From positions 1 through 64,000 of the forward strand of contig JAGTSE010000015.1 of the NCBI GenBank assembly GCA_018261615.1: a stretch of 64,000 bases of DNA. The letters are read 5' to 3'. The position numbers were made by a program, and so were the translations under genes. This DNA is from Pseudomonadota bacterium. Lineage in GTDB: Bacteria > Pseudomonadota > Gammaproteobacteria > Enterobacterales > Enterobacteriaceae. The number at the start of each line of letters is the position of its first letter. The first letter of the stretch is position 1. The notes below the pieces were generated by a model, which was not told where the DNA came from, ran no database searches, and was given only the letters and a program-made list of their open reading frames with translations. Below are positions 1-11,262 of the stretch, one piece after another.

Positions 1-15
1 CTGAGAAAGTTCCAT

Positions 16-53
16 TTAAAAAGGGCTCCATAATGAACATGGAACCCTTTTTA
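16..53. terminator. Bidirectional hairpin terminator downstream of sfsB
   Basis: A run of A's, a GC-rich stem with one G:U-type mismatch and a run of T's form an intrinsic terminator readable on both strands. It lies beyond the sfsB stop codon. In E. coli murA converges on sfsB here, so it may serve both genes, but murA is not in the window. A second perfect inverted repeat (8-bp arms, 65-82) sits between this hairpin and sfsB. No gene is visible in 1-132. Confidence 0.7.
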
Positions 54-132
54 CACCGGCCACCGGATCGGTCAACCGATCCTTAAACGATCGGCATTAG
101 CCTCTGCTCCCTTTTTAACTGGCCGGTTTTAC

Positions 133-408
133 TTACTTATCGCTGCGTTTTTTGCGCATGAGCTTTGTTTTATCAATAAACGCATGCGTGACGGGATCGT
201 AATAGCGTGATGGCCATATTACCCACGGTTCTGTTCCCAGCGCCCTGGCAATAATCAACTCTCCTTTCGGCCAGGAACGGGACAGTGCATTCGCAAGGGT
301 GGATGAGCTTAACCCGTTTTTTCGCGATTCTGCCGCCAGTGATGTCCCTTTTTTACGTAGCCCCGCAATAATATCGGCTTGATGCCAGTCGATGAGTTTC
401 GTTTCCAT
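133..408 (-). CDS. sfsB: Ner-like winged DNA-binding regulator SfsB (Nlp)
   Basis: A 91-residue protein of the phage Ner/Nlp family. The family resembles the Mu-phage Ner repressor, and in E. coli SfsB is linked to maltose metabolism. The body is a helix-turn-helix: 'ADIIAGLRKKGTSLAAESRK' is followed by 'LSSSTLANALSR' and the conserved 'EPWVIWPSRY'. The start at 408 was chosen because it follows a strong AGGGAG ribosome site and gives the family length. The frame is open for 28 more codons upstream, but they look unlike coding sequence. About a quarter of residues differ from the K-12 protein as remembered, mostly near the ends, which is one sign that this is not E. coli. Confidence 0.88.
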   Translation of the reverse strand: METKLIDWHQADIIAGLRKKGTSLAAESRKNGLSSSTLANALSRSWPKGELIIARALGTEPWVIWPSRYYDPVTHAFIDKTKLMRKKRSDK

Positions 409-612
409 AACATCTCCCTGATAGAGGTTGATACCAATCCTTTTGTGATACTTACTATACTCATACAGGAATTTTTGTTCTAAAAAGTTCATGTATATTT
501 TGTGTTTTAGGATTTTGACAAGGCAGTGATGTCAGGGATTTGGTGATGTTTTATCTTTTTTATGGAAACTTACAAGAGCTTTCCCGCGCCAATGCGCGGG
601 GATCTGGAAGGG

Positions 613-1584
613 TTAATGATCGCGTTGCACGGCGATATGGGCCAGGCCGATCAGTGCCTCTCTCCACGGGGTATCAGGCAGAACCTGTAGAGCAGAAATC
701 GCCTTATCAGCTTCTTCTTCGGCACGACGACGTGTCCACTCCAGTGAGCCGCAAGCTGCCATTGCTTCCAGTACAGGTTCCAGAAGATGCCGACCATTAC
801 CTTGCTCAATGGCTTCGCGAATCATCTGAGCCTGTTCCGAAGTACCGTGGTGCATAGCATGCAACAGCGGCAACGTCGGTTTCCCCTCGTTCAGGTCATC
901 ACCGGTGTTTTTACCCAATGTCTGGCCATCAGCGCTGTAATCCAGCAAGTCGTCGATCAACTGGAACGCGGTTCCCAGATAACGGCCGTAATCCTGTAAA
1001 CCTTTTTCCTGTGCTTCGCCGCAACTGGCCAGCTGACCGGAACACTGCGCTGCCGCTTCAAACAGACGTGCGGTTTTGCTATAGATGACGCGCATGTAGT
1101 TTTCTTCGGTGATGTTCGGGTCGTTGACGTTCATCAATTGCAGCACTTCACCTTCTGCAATGACGTTCACGGCTTCTGACATCACTTCCAGCACCTTCAG
1201 CGAACCGAGACTAGTCATCATCTGGAAAGCGCGAGTATAGATAAAATCCCCGACCAGCACGCTGGCTGCATTACCAAATGCGGCATTGGCTGTCGCTTTA
1301 CCGCGACGCATGTCTGATTCATCCACAACATCGTCATGCAGGAGTGTCGCAGTGTGAATAAATTCGATCAGCGCTGCGAGCGTGATGTGTGAATTACCTT
1401 CATATCCAACGGCGCGAGCCGCCAGCACGGCTATCATTGGACGGATACGTTTGCCACCGCCGCTCACGATGTAATAACCCAACTGGTTAATTAGCTGAAC
1501 ATCCGAGTTGAGTTGTTGCAGGATCGTCGCATTCACACCCGCCATATCTTGCGCGGTTAACTCATTGATTTTTTCTAAATTCAT
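613..1584 (-). CDS. ispB: Octaprenyl diphosphate synthase
   Basis: A 323-residue trans-prenyltransferase that adds isopentenyl diphosphate units to farnesyl diphosphate, giving the C40 side chain of ubiquinone and menaquinone. Both aspartate-rich motifs are present: 'DDVVD' at residues 84-88 and 'DDLLD' at 211-215. The GKRIRP substrate-binding segment is near residue 44. The start at 1584 gives the usual family length; an in-frame extension of 11 codons upstream is not conserved. The gene is divergent from rplU, as in E. coli. It is essential in E. coli, and it connects with ubiU/ubiV/ubiT further along this window, which act later in quinone synthesis. Confidence 0.97.
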   Translation of the reverse strand: MNLEKINELTAQDMAGVNATILQQLNSDVQLINQLGYYIVSGGGKRIRPMIAVLAARAVGYEGNSHITLAALIEFIHTATLLHDDVVDESDMRRGKATANAAFGNAASVLVGDFIYTRAFQMMTSLGSLKVLEVMSEAVNVIAEGEVLQLMNVNDPNITEENYMRVIYSKTARLFEAAAQCSGQLASCGEAQEKGLQDYGRYLGTAFQLIDDLLDYSADGQTLGKNTGDDLNEGKPTLPLLHAMHHGTSEQAQMIREAIEQGNGRHLLEPVLEAMAACGSLEWTRRRAEEEADKAISALQVLPDTPWREALIGLAHIAVQRDH

Positions 1585-1742
1585 CGCAAAAGCCGGGCTT
1601 TCAGTCCTGTTTACCACATATCAAAATGGGATAACAAAGGGTTACGGGTTAGAATAGTATTGTTGATTGTACTGTAAAAACGCGCCAGATAAACGATACC
1701 TTACAAGTTGTGTTTTTTTTCTTCGATGAGTGACGATCTCTC

Positions 1743-1771
1743 TTGTCAAAGCCTCACGATTTGCGTAATAT
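1743..1771 (+). promoter_or_regulatory. Sigma-70 promoter of rplU-rpmA
   Basis: TTGTCA (1743-1748) and TAATAT (1766-1771) are separated by 17 bases, about 70 bases ahead of the rplU start. This is a near-consensus housekeeping promoter for the ribosomal protein pair, in the divergent gap with ispB. Confidence 0.7.
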
Positions 1772-1797
1772 TCGCGCCCTATTGTGAATATTTGTAG

Positions 1798-2154
<357 letters not shown>

Positions 2155-2174
2155 GACCTGAGGAGTAGATTTAA

Positions 2175-2432
<258 letters not shown>

Positions 2433-2458
2433 GTTTTTCGCGTCCCGGTAACGGAAGA

Positions 2459-2487
2459 AAGCCCCGCACACGTTGCGGGGCTTTTTA
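2459..2487 (+). terminator. Intrinsic terminator after rpmA
   Basis: A GC-rich stem (GCCCCGCA / TGCGGGGC) is followed by a run of T's, 27 bases after the rpmA stop. In E. coli some transcription continues into yhbE and obgE, so it may be partial. Confidence 0.85.
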
Positions 2488-2527
2488 CATTAGACGTCCG
2501 GCAAAATTTCTGGCAGGGAATACGGGC

Positions 2528-3493
2528 ATGAAACAGCAGGCAGGCATAGGTATCGCCCTGGCGCTCATCACCGCTATGTGCTGGGGTGCGCTACCTATCG
2601 CGATGAAGCAGGTGCTGGAAGTGATGGAGCCGCCTACGGTGGTGTTTTATCGCTTTTTAATGGCAGGAATCGGTCTTGGCCTGATTCTGGGCTACAAGAG
2701 GAAACTTCCTCCACTGCAAATGTTTCGTAAGCCGCGTTGGTTAATTTTGTTAGCTATTGCCACTGGTGGGTTGTTCGGGAACTTTATCCTGTTCAGCTCT
2801 TCCTTACAGTATGTCAGCCCAACGGCCTCGCAGGTGATAGGTCAGCTTTCTCCCGTAGGTATGATGATTGCCAGCGTCTTTATTCTGAAAGAGAAGATGC
2901 GTGGTACTCAGGTGATTGGTGCATTGATGCTAATCAGCGGCCTGGTGATGTTTTTCAATACCAGCCTGGTGGAGATTTTTACCCGACTGACCGATTACAC
3001 CTGGGGGGTCATTTTTGGGGTCAGTGCGGCAATGGTGTGGGTGAGCTACGGCGTCGCGCAAAAAATACTATTGCGTCGCCTGGCGTCTCAGCAAATCCTC
3101 TTTTTGCTGTACACTTTATGTACGATGGCGTTATTGCCGCTGGCAAAGCCCGGCGTACTGTTCCAGTTGAGCGACTGGCAACTCGCTTGCCTGATTTTCT
3201 GCGGGCTGAATACCTTGATTGGATATGGTGCGCTGGCGGAAGCAATGGCGCGCTGGCAGGCGGCGCAGGTAAGCGCATTGATTACGCTGACGCCGCTGTT
3301 TACGCTGTTATTTTCAGATTTGTTATCAATGGCCTGGCCCGATGTTTTCGCCAGACCGATGTTAAACCTTGTCGGTTATCTCGGTGCGTTTGTCGTGGTT
3401 GCGGGCGCCATGTTTTCCGCTATTGGCCATCGTCTGCTGGGACGTTGGCGCAGTCGTGAAGTGGTCGTCACTGTGCCCCGCTCAGGCGAATGA
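2528..3493 (+). CDS. yhbE: EamA-family (DMT) inner-membrane transporter YhbE
   Basis: A 321-residue polytopic membrane protein with two EamA repeats giving about ten transmembrane helices. The first helix is 'GIGIALALITAMCWGALPIAM' minus its last residue, and the protein ends in a short basic tail. It belongs to the drug/metabolite transporter superfamily; its substrate is not known and I do not assign one. It sits between rpmA and obgE, 15 bases ahead of obgE, as in E. coli, so it probably shares transcripts with the essential GTPase gene. Confidence 0.9.
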   Translation: MKQQAGIGIALALITAMCWGALPIAMKQVLEVMEPPTVVFYRFLMAGIGLGLILGYKRKLPPLQMFRKPRWLILLAIATGGLFGNFILFSSSLQYVSPTASQVIGQLSPVGMMIASVFILKEKMRGTQVIGALMLISGLVMFFNTSLVEIFTRLTDYTWGVIFGVSAAMVWVSYGVAQKILLRRLASQQILFLLYTLCTMALLPLAKPGVLFQLSDWQLACLIFCGLNTLIGYGALAEAMARWQAAQVSALITLTPLFTLLFSDLLSMAWPDVFARPMLNLVGYLGAFVVVAGAMFSAIGHRLLGRWRSREVVVTVPRSGE

Positions 3494-4687
<1,194 letters not shown>

Positions 4688-4728
4688 TACCTGAAAGTGC
4701 CCTGATTTCACGGGGCGCTGTAATCACG

Positions 4729-4766
4729 AAAATGCCGGGGCAGTGCGGAACTATCCGGCATTTTTG
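4729..4766 (+). terminator. Intrinsic terminator after obgE
   Basis: Ten-base arms (AAAATGCCGG / CCGGCATTTT) enclose a loop and are followed by T's. A second short inverted repeat (CCGCCTTC / GAAGGCGG, about 4910-4928) lies between the convergent obgE and dacB ends. The rest of 4688-4932 shows no gene. Confidence 0.8.
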
Positions 4767-4932
4767 TTGCCAACTGAAAACCACGTCCTGTGGGCGTGGT
4801 CATCAACAATTTTGGCTCTACCTTATTGTTTTAGATTTAAATCTTACAGGACTGGCAGAAACTGCTTTTTAAGGGTTTTGGTACGTCCTTTTAGGGCGCA
4901 ATCAATGCCGCCTTCTTTGAAGGCGGATTTTA

Positions 4933-6366
4933 CTAGTTGTTCTGGTAGATATCTTTGTACAGACGGCTCTCAAAGCGAACCAACGGAATACGACGGTTTC
5001 GTTGATCCGCAGGTTCCACCGCATAGCCTGAGAGGTACTGCACAAAGGCCATCCGTTGACCGCTGGCGGTAGTAATAAATCCGGCCAGGTTATACACACC
5101 CTGCAATGACCCGGTCTTCGCAGAAACCTTACCATCTACACCCGCTTCATGCAGGCCTGCACGGTATTGCAGAGAACCATCGTATCCAGCCAGCGGCAGC
5201 ATAGAGATAAAATTGAGCTCAGTATCATGCTGCGCAATATATTGCAGGACCTGCATCATGGTTGACGGCGCCAGCAAATTATGGCGTGACAGACCCGAAC
5301 CATCTGCAATAATCGTATTTCCTAAATCAACACCGGCCTGCTGGCGCAGAATCTGACGAACTGCATCTGAGCCCGCTCGCCAGGTACCGGGCACGCCAAA
5401 ATGAGCATGTCCAATCATGCGAAAGACGGTATCGGCAATCATATTGTCCGATTTCTTCAGCATGATCTTTAGTAGGTCGTGTAATGGTGCTGATTGCTTA
5501 CTGGCGATCACCGCACCAGGCTGATTTTCCTGCGTTTGTCGCAGCAGCGTGCCAGTGTAAGTGATGTCTGCGGTTTTGAGTTCGTCTTTAATAATGGCAC
5601 CAGCATAGCTTGCACCGTCCTGGATAGCGAAAGCCAGCGGGAGCGGGTCTGCTCGCTGTGGCAGACAGCCTGTGAGTGTGAAGCGGTTTAAATCGCCGGG
5701 CACGACGTCGAGTTCACAATATTGTGCTTCTGATGAACCACGCTGCAGGGTGCGAACCTGGCTGAACATATTGACGGGGTAATAAGAGGCGATGCGGATA
5801 TAGGCCATATCGCCTGGTTTTTGCGCACTATACAGTGACACCGAGAAGCAGTTGCGATCGATAATCGCTGCTGCCGGGGGAGCGCTAAAACACTGCGTCA
5901 GATCATTCCAGGGCCAGCCCGGAGCTTTATCGTGGCTGGCGAAAATGGAGGTATCGATCAGCACGTTACCATCGATTTTCTGCACACCTGACTTTTTCAG
6001 CGCGTTAATCATATTGCGAATATCCTGCCGTTTTAACGTCGGATCGCCGCCAAATCGTACAATTAAGTCGCCTTTTAATACCCCATTTTCGACAGAACCT
6101 TTGCTTTCCAGCGTGGTTGTAAAGCGAAAGTCCGGCCCGAGTTGCAAAAGTGCCGCCAATGCGGTGATCACCTTTTGCGTACTCGCAGGAAGTGACATTT
6201 GCTTACCGTGGTAATCAATCTCGGGCGTCTGAGCGCCTACTTTTTGAACCATCAGTGCTAAATTCGCGCCGTCCGGAAGTTGATTCATATATTCGTCAAC
6301 ATTCGCGGCTTGAGCAGTCAGGGATATACTAGTAGTCAATCCAATGATAAAGCTAGAAAATCGCAT
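4933..6366 (-). CDS. dacB: D-alanyl-D-alanine carboxypeptidase/endopeptidase PBP4
   Basis: A 477-residue periplasmic class C penicillin-binding protein that trims and cleaves peptidoglycan cross-links. An N-terminal signal peptide ends near residue 20 (LTAQA|AN). The serine motif 'STQK' is at 62-65, followed by 'SDN' near residue 306 and 'KTG' near residue 417. A large insert between the first two motifs is typical of PBP4. Length equals the E. coli protein. It converges with obgE and is divergent from greA. Confidence 0.97.
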   Translation of the reverse strand: MRFSSFIIGLTTSISLTAQAANVDEYMNQLPDGANLALMVQKVGAQTPEIDYHGKQMSLPASTQKVITALAALLQLGPDFRFTTTLESKGSVENGVLKGDLIVRFGGDPTLKRQDIRNMINALKKSGVQKIDGNVLIDTSIFASHDKAPGWPWNDLTQCFSAPPAAAIIDRNCFSVSLYSAQKPGDMAYIRIASYYPVNMFSQVRTLQRGSSEAQYCELDVVPGDLNRFTLTGCLPQRADPLPLAFAIQDGASYAGAIIKDELKTADITYTGTLLRQTQENQPGAVIASKQSAPLHDLLKIMLKKSDNMIADTVFRMIGHAHFGVPGTWRAGSDAVRQILRQQAGVDLGNTIIADGSGLSRHNLLAPSTMMQVLQYIAQHDTELNFISMLPLAGYDGSLQYRAGLHEAGVDGKVSAKTGSLQGVYNLAGFITTASGQRMAFVQYLSGYAVEPADQRNRRIPLVRFESRLYKDIYQNN

Positions 6367-6429
6367 AATCTCGCGCTAACAACCAGGAAACAAGCTGTCA
6401 TACTACGGCGCAACGCCCCGGAAAGTAAA

Positions 6430-6522
6430 CGATGACCCATAGTGAACTTCCGGGTAAAATACGTATCAAATTGAAAAATTGTAGCTGACCTGGGGCTTTG
6501 TCCCCGGGTCAGTTTTCTTTTG
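6430..6522 (+). ncRNA. greA leader RNA (GraL-like) ending in an intrinsic terminator
   Basis: The greA leader holds a strong hairpin (CTGACCTGGGG / CCCCGGGTCAG, about 6485-6512) followed by TTTTCTTTT, roughly 90 bases ahead of the greA start. In E. coli this terminator releases a short leader RNA called GraL, leaving only part of transcription to reach greA. The hairpin and T-tract are seen here. The 5' end is a guess, and the RNA identity rests on position and recalled E. coli work. Confidence 0.55.
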
Positions 6523-6613
6523 CTCTTGCCCGGCGAGAAACGCTGTACGCGGAGAGACAGAGCTGACGGGGCGCGTTAACGCTCCTTACAGGAATGTTTA
6601 AGAGGTATAACAA

Positions 6614-7090
6614 ATGCAAGCTATTCCGATGACCTTACGTGGTGCCGAAAAACTGCGCGAAGAGCTGGAGTTTCTGAAATCCGTTCGCCGCCCTGAAATT
6701 ATCGCCGCTATTGCGGAAGCCCGCGAGCATGGCGATCTAAAAGAGAACGCTGAATACCATGCTGCGCGTGAACAGCAGGGTTTTTGCGAAGGCCGAATCA
6801 AAGACATTGAAGCGAAGCTCTCCAATGCGCAGGTTATCGATATCACGAAAATGCCGAAAAACGGCCGCGTTATTTTTGGCGCAACGGTTACCGTTTTGAA
6901 TCTGGATAACGACGAAGAACAGACTTACCGCATCGTTGGTGACGACGAGGCTGACTTTAAACAGAACCTAATCTCTGTAAATTCACCGATCGCGCGTGGT
7001 CTGGTAGGTAAAGAGCAGGATGATGTTGTGGTGATCCGCACACCGGGCGGCGAAGTTGAATACGAAATCATCAAAGTAGAATACCTGTGA
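6614..7090 (+). CDS. greA: Transcript cleavage factor GreA
   Basis: A 158-residue factor that enters the RNA polymerase secondary channel and stimulates cleavage of backtracked RNA. The N-terminal coiled coil spans about residues 1-75. It carries the conserved acidic tip in '[12 protein letters not shown]', with the D and E that coordinate the catalytic magnesium. The C-terminal FKBP-like domain follows. Length and sequence are essentially those of E. coli GreA. The leader-encoded hairpin upstream suggests control by attenuation. Confidence 0.98.
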   Translation: MQAIPMTLRGAEKLREELEFLKSVRRPEIIAAIAEAREHGDLKENAEYHAAREQQGFCEGRIKDIEAKLSNAQVIDITKMPKNGRVIFGATVTVLNLDNDEEQTYRIVGDDEADFKQNLISVNSPIARGLVGKEQDDVVVIRTPGGEVEYEIIKVEYL

Positions 7091-7133
7091 TGACAATACA
7101 GGTCACGTCTGTTGATCTATTGTAAAGAAAGGA

Positions 7134-7160
7134 AAAAGGCCGCATTGCGGCCTTTTATCA
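7134..7160. terminator. Terminator between greA and yhbY
   Basis: A ten-base inverted repeat (AAAAGGCCGC / GCGGCCTTTT) with a three-base loop lies between the convergent genes. It has A and T runs on either side and can serve both directions. Confidence 0.85.
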
Positions 7161-7242
7161 ATATCAGGAGCGTGGCATTTTGCTCGTCCGCTGGCGGAAA
7201 ACCCTCGTTTTACACAGCTTTTGTGTTCAATTCAGGATATCC

Positions 7243-7536
7243 TTAGCGTGGCAGCGAAATTTTACGCTCCGCGGTTGGGCGATAAAGCACCAGCGTTTTA
7301 CCGATGACCTGTACGTTGCAGGCGCCGGTTTCGCGAACGATAGCTTCCACAATCAAGGTCTTAGTTTCTCTGTCTTCAGAGGCGATCTTCACCTTGATAA
7401 GTTCATGGTGCTCTAACGCTTGTTCAATCTCGGCCAGCACCCCTTCGGTCAAACCATTATTGCCAAGCATAACTACCGGCTTGAGCGGATGTGCCAGACC
7501 TTTCAGGTGCTGTTTTTGTTTAGTACTCAGATTCAT
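7243..7536 (-). CDS. yhbY: CRM-domain RNA-binding protein YhbY
   Basis: A 97-residue single CRM (CRS1-YhbY) domain protein that associates with the pre-50S ribosomal subunit. The domain signature 'LKGLAHPLKPVVMLGNNGLT' with its GxxG-type loop is visible near residues 10-30, and the full length matches the family. It is convergent with greA and divergent from rlmE. All neighbours on this side (rlmE, obgE, L21, L27) act in ribosome biogenesis, which fits its role. Confidence 0.95.
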   Translation of the reverse strand: MNLSTKQKQHLKGLAHPLKPVVMLGNNGLTEGVLAEIEQALEHHELIKVKIASEDRETKTLIVEAIVRETGACNVQVIGKTLVLYRPTAERKISLPR

Positions 7537-7654
7537 CGTATATTTTGCTTACGTTGGGATTGAAAACGGGTCATTCTACCGCCATCTCCTGTGTATCGCC
7601 AAATTGTGCGTCGAAATTTATCGATGTCGACGATGAACCCGGATGGAAAGTTAA

Positions 7655-8281
7655 ATGACAGGTAAAAAGCGTTCTGCCAGTTCGAGCCGCTGGCTTCAGG
7701 AACACTTTAGCGATAAATATGTTCAACAGGCGCAGAAAAAAGGGTTACGTTCCCGTGCCTGGTTTAAACTTGATGAAATACAGCAAAGTGACAAACTTTT
7801 TAAGCCGGGGATGACAGTTGTTGATCTCGGTGCGGCGCCTGGTGGGTGGTCGCAATATGCGGTCACTCAGATTGGCGGCAATGGCCGCATTATCGCTTGC
7901 GATCTTTTACCGATGGATCCAATCGTCGGTGTGGACTTCCTTCAGGGCGATTTTCGTGATGAATTAGTCCTGAAAGCATTATTGGATCGTGTCGGTGATA
8001 GTAAAGTCCAGGTTGTCATGTCTGATATGGCGCCGAACATGAGTGGAACGCCAGCGGTGGATATTCCGCGCTCGATGTATCTGGTTGAGTTGGCGCTGGA
8101 TATGTGCCGCGACGTGCTGGCGCCAGGCGGAAGTTTTTTAGTAAAGGTGTTTCAGGGCGAAGGTTTCGATGAATATCTCACGGAAATTCGTTCCATGTTT
8201 ACGAAGGTAAAAGTGCGTAAACCGGACTCTTCGCGTGCGCGTTCACGCGAAGTGTATATTGTAGCGACCGGGCGAAAATGA
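7655..8281 (+). CDS. rlmE: 23S rRNA U2552 2'-O-methyltransferase RlmE (FtsJ/RrmJ)
   Basis: A 208-residue SAM-dependent methyltransferase acting on the A-loop of 23S rRNA in late 50S assembly. The SAM-binding motif '[12 protein letters not shown]' is at residues 56-67. The catalytic triad is present as K38, D124 (in VMSDMAPN) and K164. It is the first gene of a unit with ftsH, which starts about 100 bases later. In E. coli this pair is heat-shock induced; I could not identify a convincing sigma-32 promoter by eye. Confidence 0.97.
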   Translation: MTGKKRSASSSRWLQEHFSDKYVQQAQKKGLRSRAWFKLDEIQQSDKLFKPGMTVVDLGAAPGGWSQYAVTQIGGNGRIIACDLLPMDPIVGVDFLQGDFRDELVLKALLDRVGDSKVQVVMSDMAPNMSGTPAVDIPRSMYLVELALDMCRDVLAPGGSFLVKVFQGEGFDEYLTEIRSMFTKVKVRKPDSSRARSREVYIVATGRK

Positions 8282-8383
8282 TACCCCGTTGATTTCGACC
8301 TTTGGTTTGAAAGAAACTGGATATGTTGTATCCTGACGCTGTTTTTAACACAGTTGTAATATGAGGTTAATCCCTTGAGTGAC

Positions 8384-10315
8384 ATGGCGAAAAACCTAAT
8401 ACTCTGGCTGGTCATTGCCGTTGTGCTGATGTCAGTATTCCAGAGCTTTGGGCCCAGCGAGTCTAATGGCCGCAAGGTGGATTATTCTACCTTCCTGCAA
8501 GAGGTCAACCAGGACCAGGTTCGCGAAGCGCGTATCAACGGACGTGAGATCAACGTTACCAAGAAAGATAGTAACCGTTACACGACTTACATCCCGGTCA
8601 ACGATCCGAAACTGCTTGATAACCTGCTGACGAAAAACGTCAAAGTTGTTGGTGAGCCGCCTGAAGAGCCGAGCCTGCTGGCTAATATCTTCATTTCCTG
8701 GTTCCCGATGCTGCTGCTGATTGGTGTCTGGATTTTCTTTATGCGACAGATGCAGGGTGGCGGTGGCAAAGGTGCCATGTCGTTCGGTAAAAGCAAAGCC
8801 CGCATGCTCACTGAAGATCAGATCAAAACCACTTTCTCTGATGTTGCTGGCTGCGACGAAGCGAAAGAAGAGGTTGCCGAACTGGTCGAATATCTGCGTG
8901 AGCCTAGCCGGTTTCAGAAGCTGGGCGGTAAGATCCCCAAAGGCGTGTTGATGGTCGGCCCTCCGGGTACCGGTAAAACGCTGCTGGCGAAAGCCATTGC
9001 GGGGGAGGCGAAGGTTCCATTCTTCACGATTTCCGGTTCTGATTTCGTTGAAATGTTTGTGGGTGTTGGTGCTTCTCGTGTGCGCGACATGTTCGAGCAG
9101 GCCAAGAAAGCGGCACCGTGTATTATCTTCATTGATGAAATTGACGCCGTTGGGCGCCAGCGTGGCGCTGGCCTTGGTGGCGGTCACGATGAACGCGAAC
9201 AAACGTTGAATCAGATGCTGGTTGAGATGGACGGCTTCGAAGGTAACGAAGGTATTATCGTTATCGCTGCAACGAACCGTCCTGACGTACTCGACCCTGC
9301 ATTACTGCGTCCTGGCCGTTTTGACCGCCAGGTTGTGGTTGGTTTGCCGGATGTTCGCGGTCGTGAGCAGATCCTGAAAGTTCATATGCGTCGCGTACCA
9401 CTGTCGCCGGATGTCGATGCCGCGATTATCGCGCGCGGTACGCCGGGCTTCTCCGGTGCCGATCTGGCGAACCTGGTCAACGAAGCTGCACTATTTGCCG
9501 CTCGCGGTAACAAACGCGTGGTTTCGATGGTCGAGTTCGAAAAAGCGAAAGACAAAATCATGATGGGTGCGGAACGCCGCTCCATGGTGATGACGGAAGC
9601 GCAGAAAGAGTCCACGGCCTACCACGAAGCAGGCCATGCAATTATTGGCCGTCTGGTGCCGGAACATGATCCGGTGCATAAAGTGACGATTATCCCGCGC
9701 GGTCGTGCATTGGGTGTGACGTTCTTCCTGCCGGAAGGTGATGCGATTAGCTCCAGCCGTCAGAAACTGGAAAGCCAGATCTCTACTCTGTACGGTGGTC
9801 GCCTGGCGGAAGAGATTATCTACGGTGTTGAACATGTTTCTACCGGTGCATCCAACGATATTAAAGTTGCGACCAACCTGGCGCGTAACATGGTTACCCA
9901 GTGGGGCTTTTCTGACAAACTCGGTCCGTTGCTCTACGCCGAAGAAGAGGGTGAGGTTTTCCTTGGCCGTTCTGTAGCGAAAGCGAAACATATGTCCGAT
10001 GAGACCGCTCGTATTATCGACCAGGAAGTGAAAGCGTTGATCGAACGTAACTACGATCGCGCACGTCATATCCTGAACGATAACATGGATATTCTGCATG
10101 CAATGAAGGATGCTCTGATGAAATATGAGACCATTGATGCACCGCAGATTGATGACTTGATGGCGCGCCGCGAGGTACGTCCACCGGCAGGTTGGGAAGA
10201 TCCTGGCGCGAACAACTCTGACAACAATGGTACTCCGCGTGCGCCGCGCCCGGTTGATGAATCGGGTACGCCAAACCCAGGAAACACCATGTCTGAGCAA
10301 CTGGGCGACAAATAA
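8384..10315 (+). CDS. ftsH: ATP-dependent inner-membrane zinc metalloprotease FtsH
   Basis: A 643-residue AAA+ protease. Two N-terminal transmembrane helices (about 5-21 and 100-120) flank a periplasmic domain. The AAA module has Walker A 'GPPGTGKT' at 192-199, Walker B 'IIFIDEIDA' and the second region of homology. The C-terminal M41 peptidase has 'HEAGH' near 414-418. FtsH degrades membrane proteins, LpxC and sigma-32. The start at 8384 (MAKN) was chosen; an in-frame TTG three codons upstream would add M-S-D. The tail (residues beyond about 600) is low-complexity and diverges from E. coli. Confidence 0.98.
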   Translation: MAKNLILWLVIAVVLMSVFQSFGPSESNGRKVDYSTFLQEVNQDQVREARINGREINVTKKDSNRYTTYIPVNDPKLLDNLLTKNVKVVGEPPEEPSLLANIFISWFPMLLLIGVWIFFMRQMQGGGGKGAMSFGKSKARMLTEDQIKTTFSDVAGCDEAKEEVAELVEYLREPSRFQKLGGKIPKGVLMVGPPGTGKTLLAKAIAGEAKVPFFTISGSDFVEMFVGVGASRVRDMFEQAKKAAPCIIFIDEIDAVGRQRGAGLGGGHDEREQTLNQMLVEMDGFEGNEGIIVIAATNRPDVLDPALLRPGRFDRQVVVGLPDVRGREQILKVHMRRVPLSPDVDAAIIARGTPGFSGADLANLVNEAALFAARGNKRVVSMVEFEKAKDKIMMGAERRSMVMTEAQKESTAYHEAGHAIIGRLVPEHDPVHKVTIIPRGRALGVTFFLPEGDAISSSRQKLESQISTLYGGRLAEEIIYGVEHVSTGASNDIKVATNLARNMVTQWGFSDKLGPLLYAEEEGEVFLGRSVAKAKHMSDETARIIDQEVKALIERNYDRARHILNDNMDILHAMKDALMKYETIDAPQIDDLMARREVRPPAGWEDPGANNSDNNGTPRAPRPVDESGTPNPGNTMSEQLGDK

Positions 10316-10343
10316 GCTATCTGTTGCTGGAGCTGTTCTAACT

Positions 10344-10377
10344 AAAAACCCTGGGGCATGCCCCGGGGTTTTCTTTT
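10344..10377 (+). terminator. Intrinsic terminator after ftsH
   Basis: The stem AACCCTGGGGC / GCCCCGGGGTT is followed by TTCTTTT between ftsH and folP. In E. coli folP is still expressed, by readthrough or from its own promoter. Confidence 0.8.
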
Positions 10378-10413
10378 ATTGTATTAACCGCAACAACGCA
10401 GGGACTTTAAGTC

Positions 10414-11262
10414 ATGAAACTCGACGCCCAGGGCACCATACTCGATCTTTCCCACCCGCATGTGATGGGGATCCTCAACGTTACGCCGGACTCATTTTCC
10501 GATGGTGGCACGCACAATACCTTAGTTGAGGCAGTCAAACATGCCAATTTGATGATCAATGCTGGGGCGACAATTGTGGATGTTGGCGGGGAGTCCACAA
10601 GGCCGGGCGCGGCGGAAGTCAGTGTTGAAGAGGAACTGGAGCGTGTGATCCCGGTGGTTGAGGCGATAGCCCAGCGTTTTGAGGTCTGGATCTCTGTCGA
10701 TACGTCGAAGCCTGAAGTCATTCGAGAATCCGCATGTGCAGGAGCACATATTATTAATGATATCCGCTCGTTGACGGAGCCGGGTGCGATGGACGCTGCC
10801 GCTGCGACCGGTTTACCGGTGTGCCTGATGCATATGCAGGGACAACCAAAAACAATGCAAGAAGCACCGAAGTATGACGATGTGTTTGCTGACGTAAATC
10901 GCTTCTTTGTCGAACATATTGCCCGTTGCGAAAAGGCAGGTATTGCAAAAGAGAAATTGATACTCGACCCGGGGTTCGGTTTCGGTAAGAATCTCTTGCA
11001 CAATTATGCGCTGCTTGCCCGCCTGGCGGAATTTCATCACTTTGGGTTGCCGCTGCTGGCTGGGATGTCACGTAAATCCATGGTCGGACAACTGCTCAAT
11101 GTCGGCCCTTCTGAGCGTTTAAGTGGGAGCCTCGCGTGTGCGGTAATTGCGGCAATGCAGGGCGCGCAGATTATTCGTGTTCACGATGTAAAAGAAACGG
11201 TAGAAGCTATGCGAGTGGTTGAAGCCACGCTGTCAGCGAAGGAAAACAAACGCTATGAGTAA
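10414..11262 (+). CDS. folP: Dihydropteroate synthase
   Basis: A 282-residue TIM-barrel enzyme that condenses p-aminobenzoate with 6-hydroxymethyl-dihydropterin diphosphate in folate synthesis; it is the sulfonamide target. The N-terminal signature '[15 protein letters not shown]' and the second signature '[13 protein letters not shown]' are intact, as is the C-terminal phosphate-binding arginine in 'IIRVHDV'. Its stop codon lies eight bases inside glmM, indicating translational coupling. Length is identical to E. coli. Confidence 0.98.
   Translation: MKLDAQGTILDLSHPHVMGILNVTPDSFSDGGTHNTLVEAVKHANLMINAGATIVDVGGESTRPGAAEVSVEEELERVIPVVEAIAQRFEVWISVDTSKPEVIRESACAGAHIINDIRSLTEPGAMDAAAATGLPVCLMHMQGQPKTMQEAPKYDDVFADVNRFFVEHIARCEKAGIAKEKLILDPGFGFGKNLLHNYALLARLAEFHHFGLPLLAGMSRKSMVGQLLNVGPSERLSGSLACAVIAAMQGAQIIRVHDVKETVEAMRVVEATLSAKENKRYE

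Noticed and set aside
1..132. Possible 3' end of murA at the left edge
   Set aside because: The first bases do not read as the known MurA C-terminus. Only terminator-like hairpins are visible.
2737..3459. A 240-codon frame overlapping yhbE in another frame
   Set aside because: It has the composition of an out-of-frame reading of a membrane-protein gene (Trp/Arg/Cys-rich), no homology and no ribosome site.
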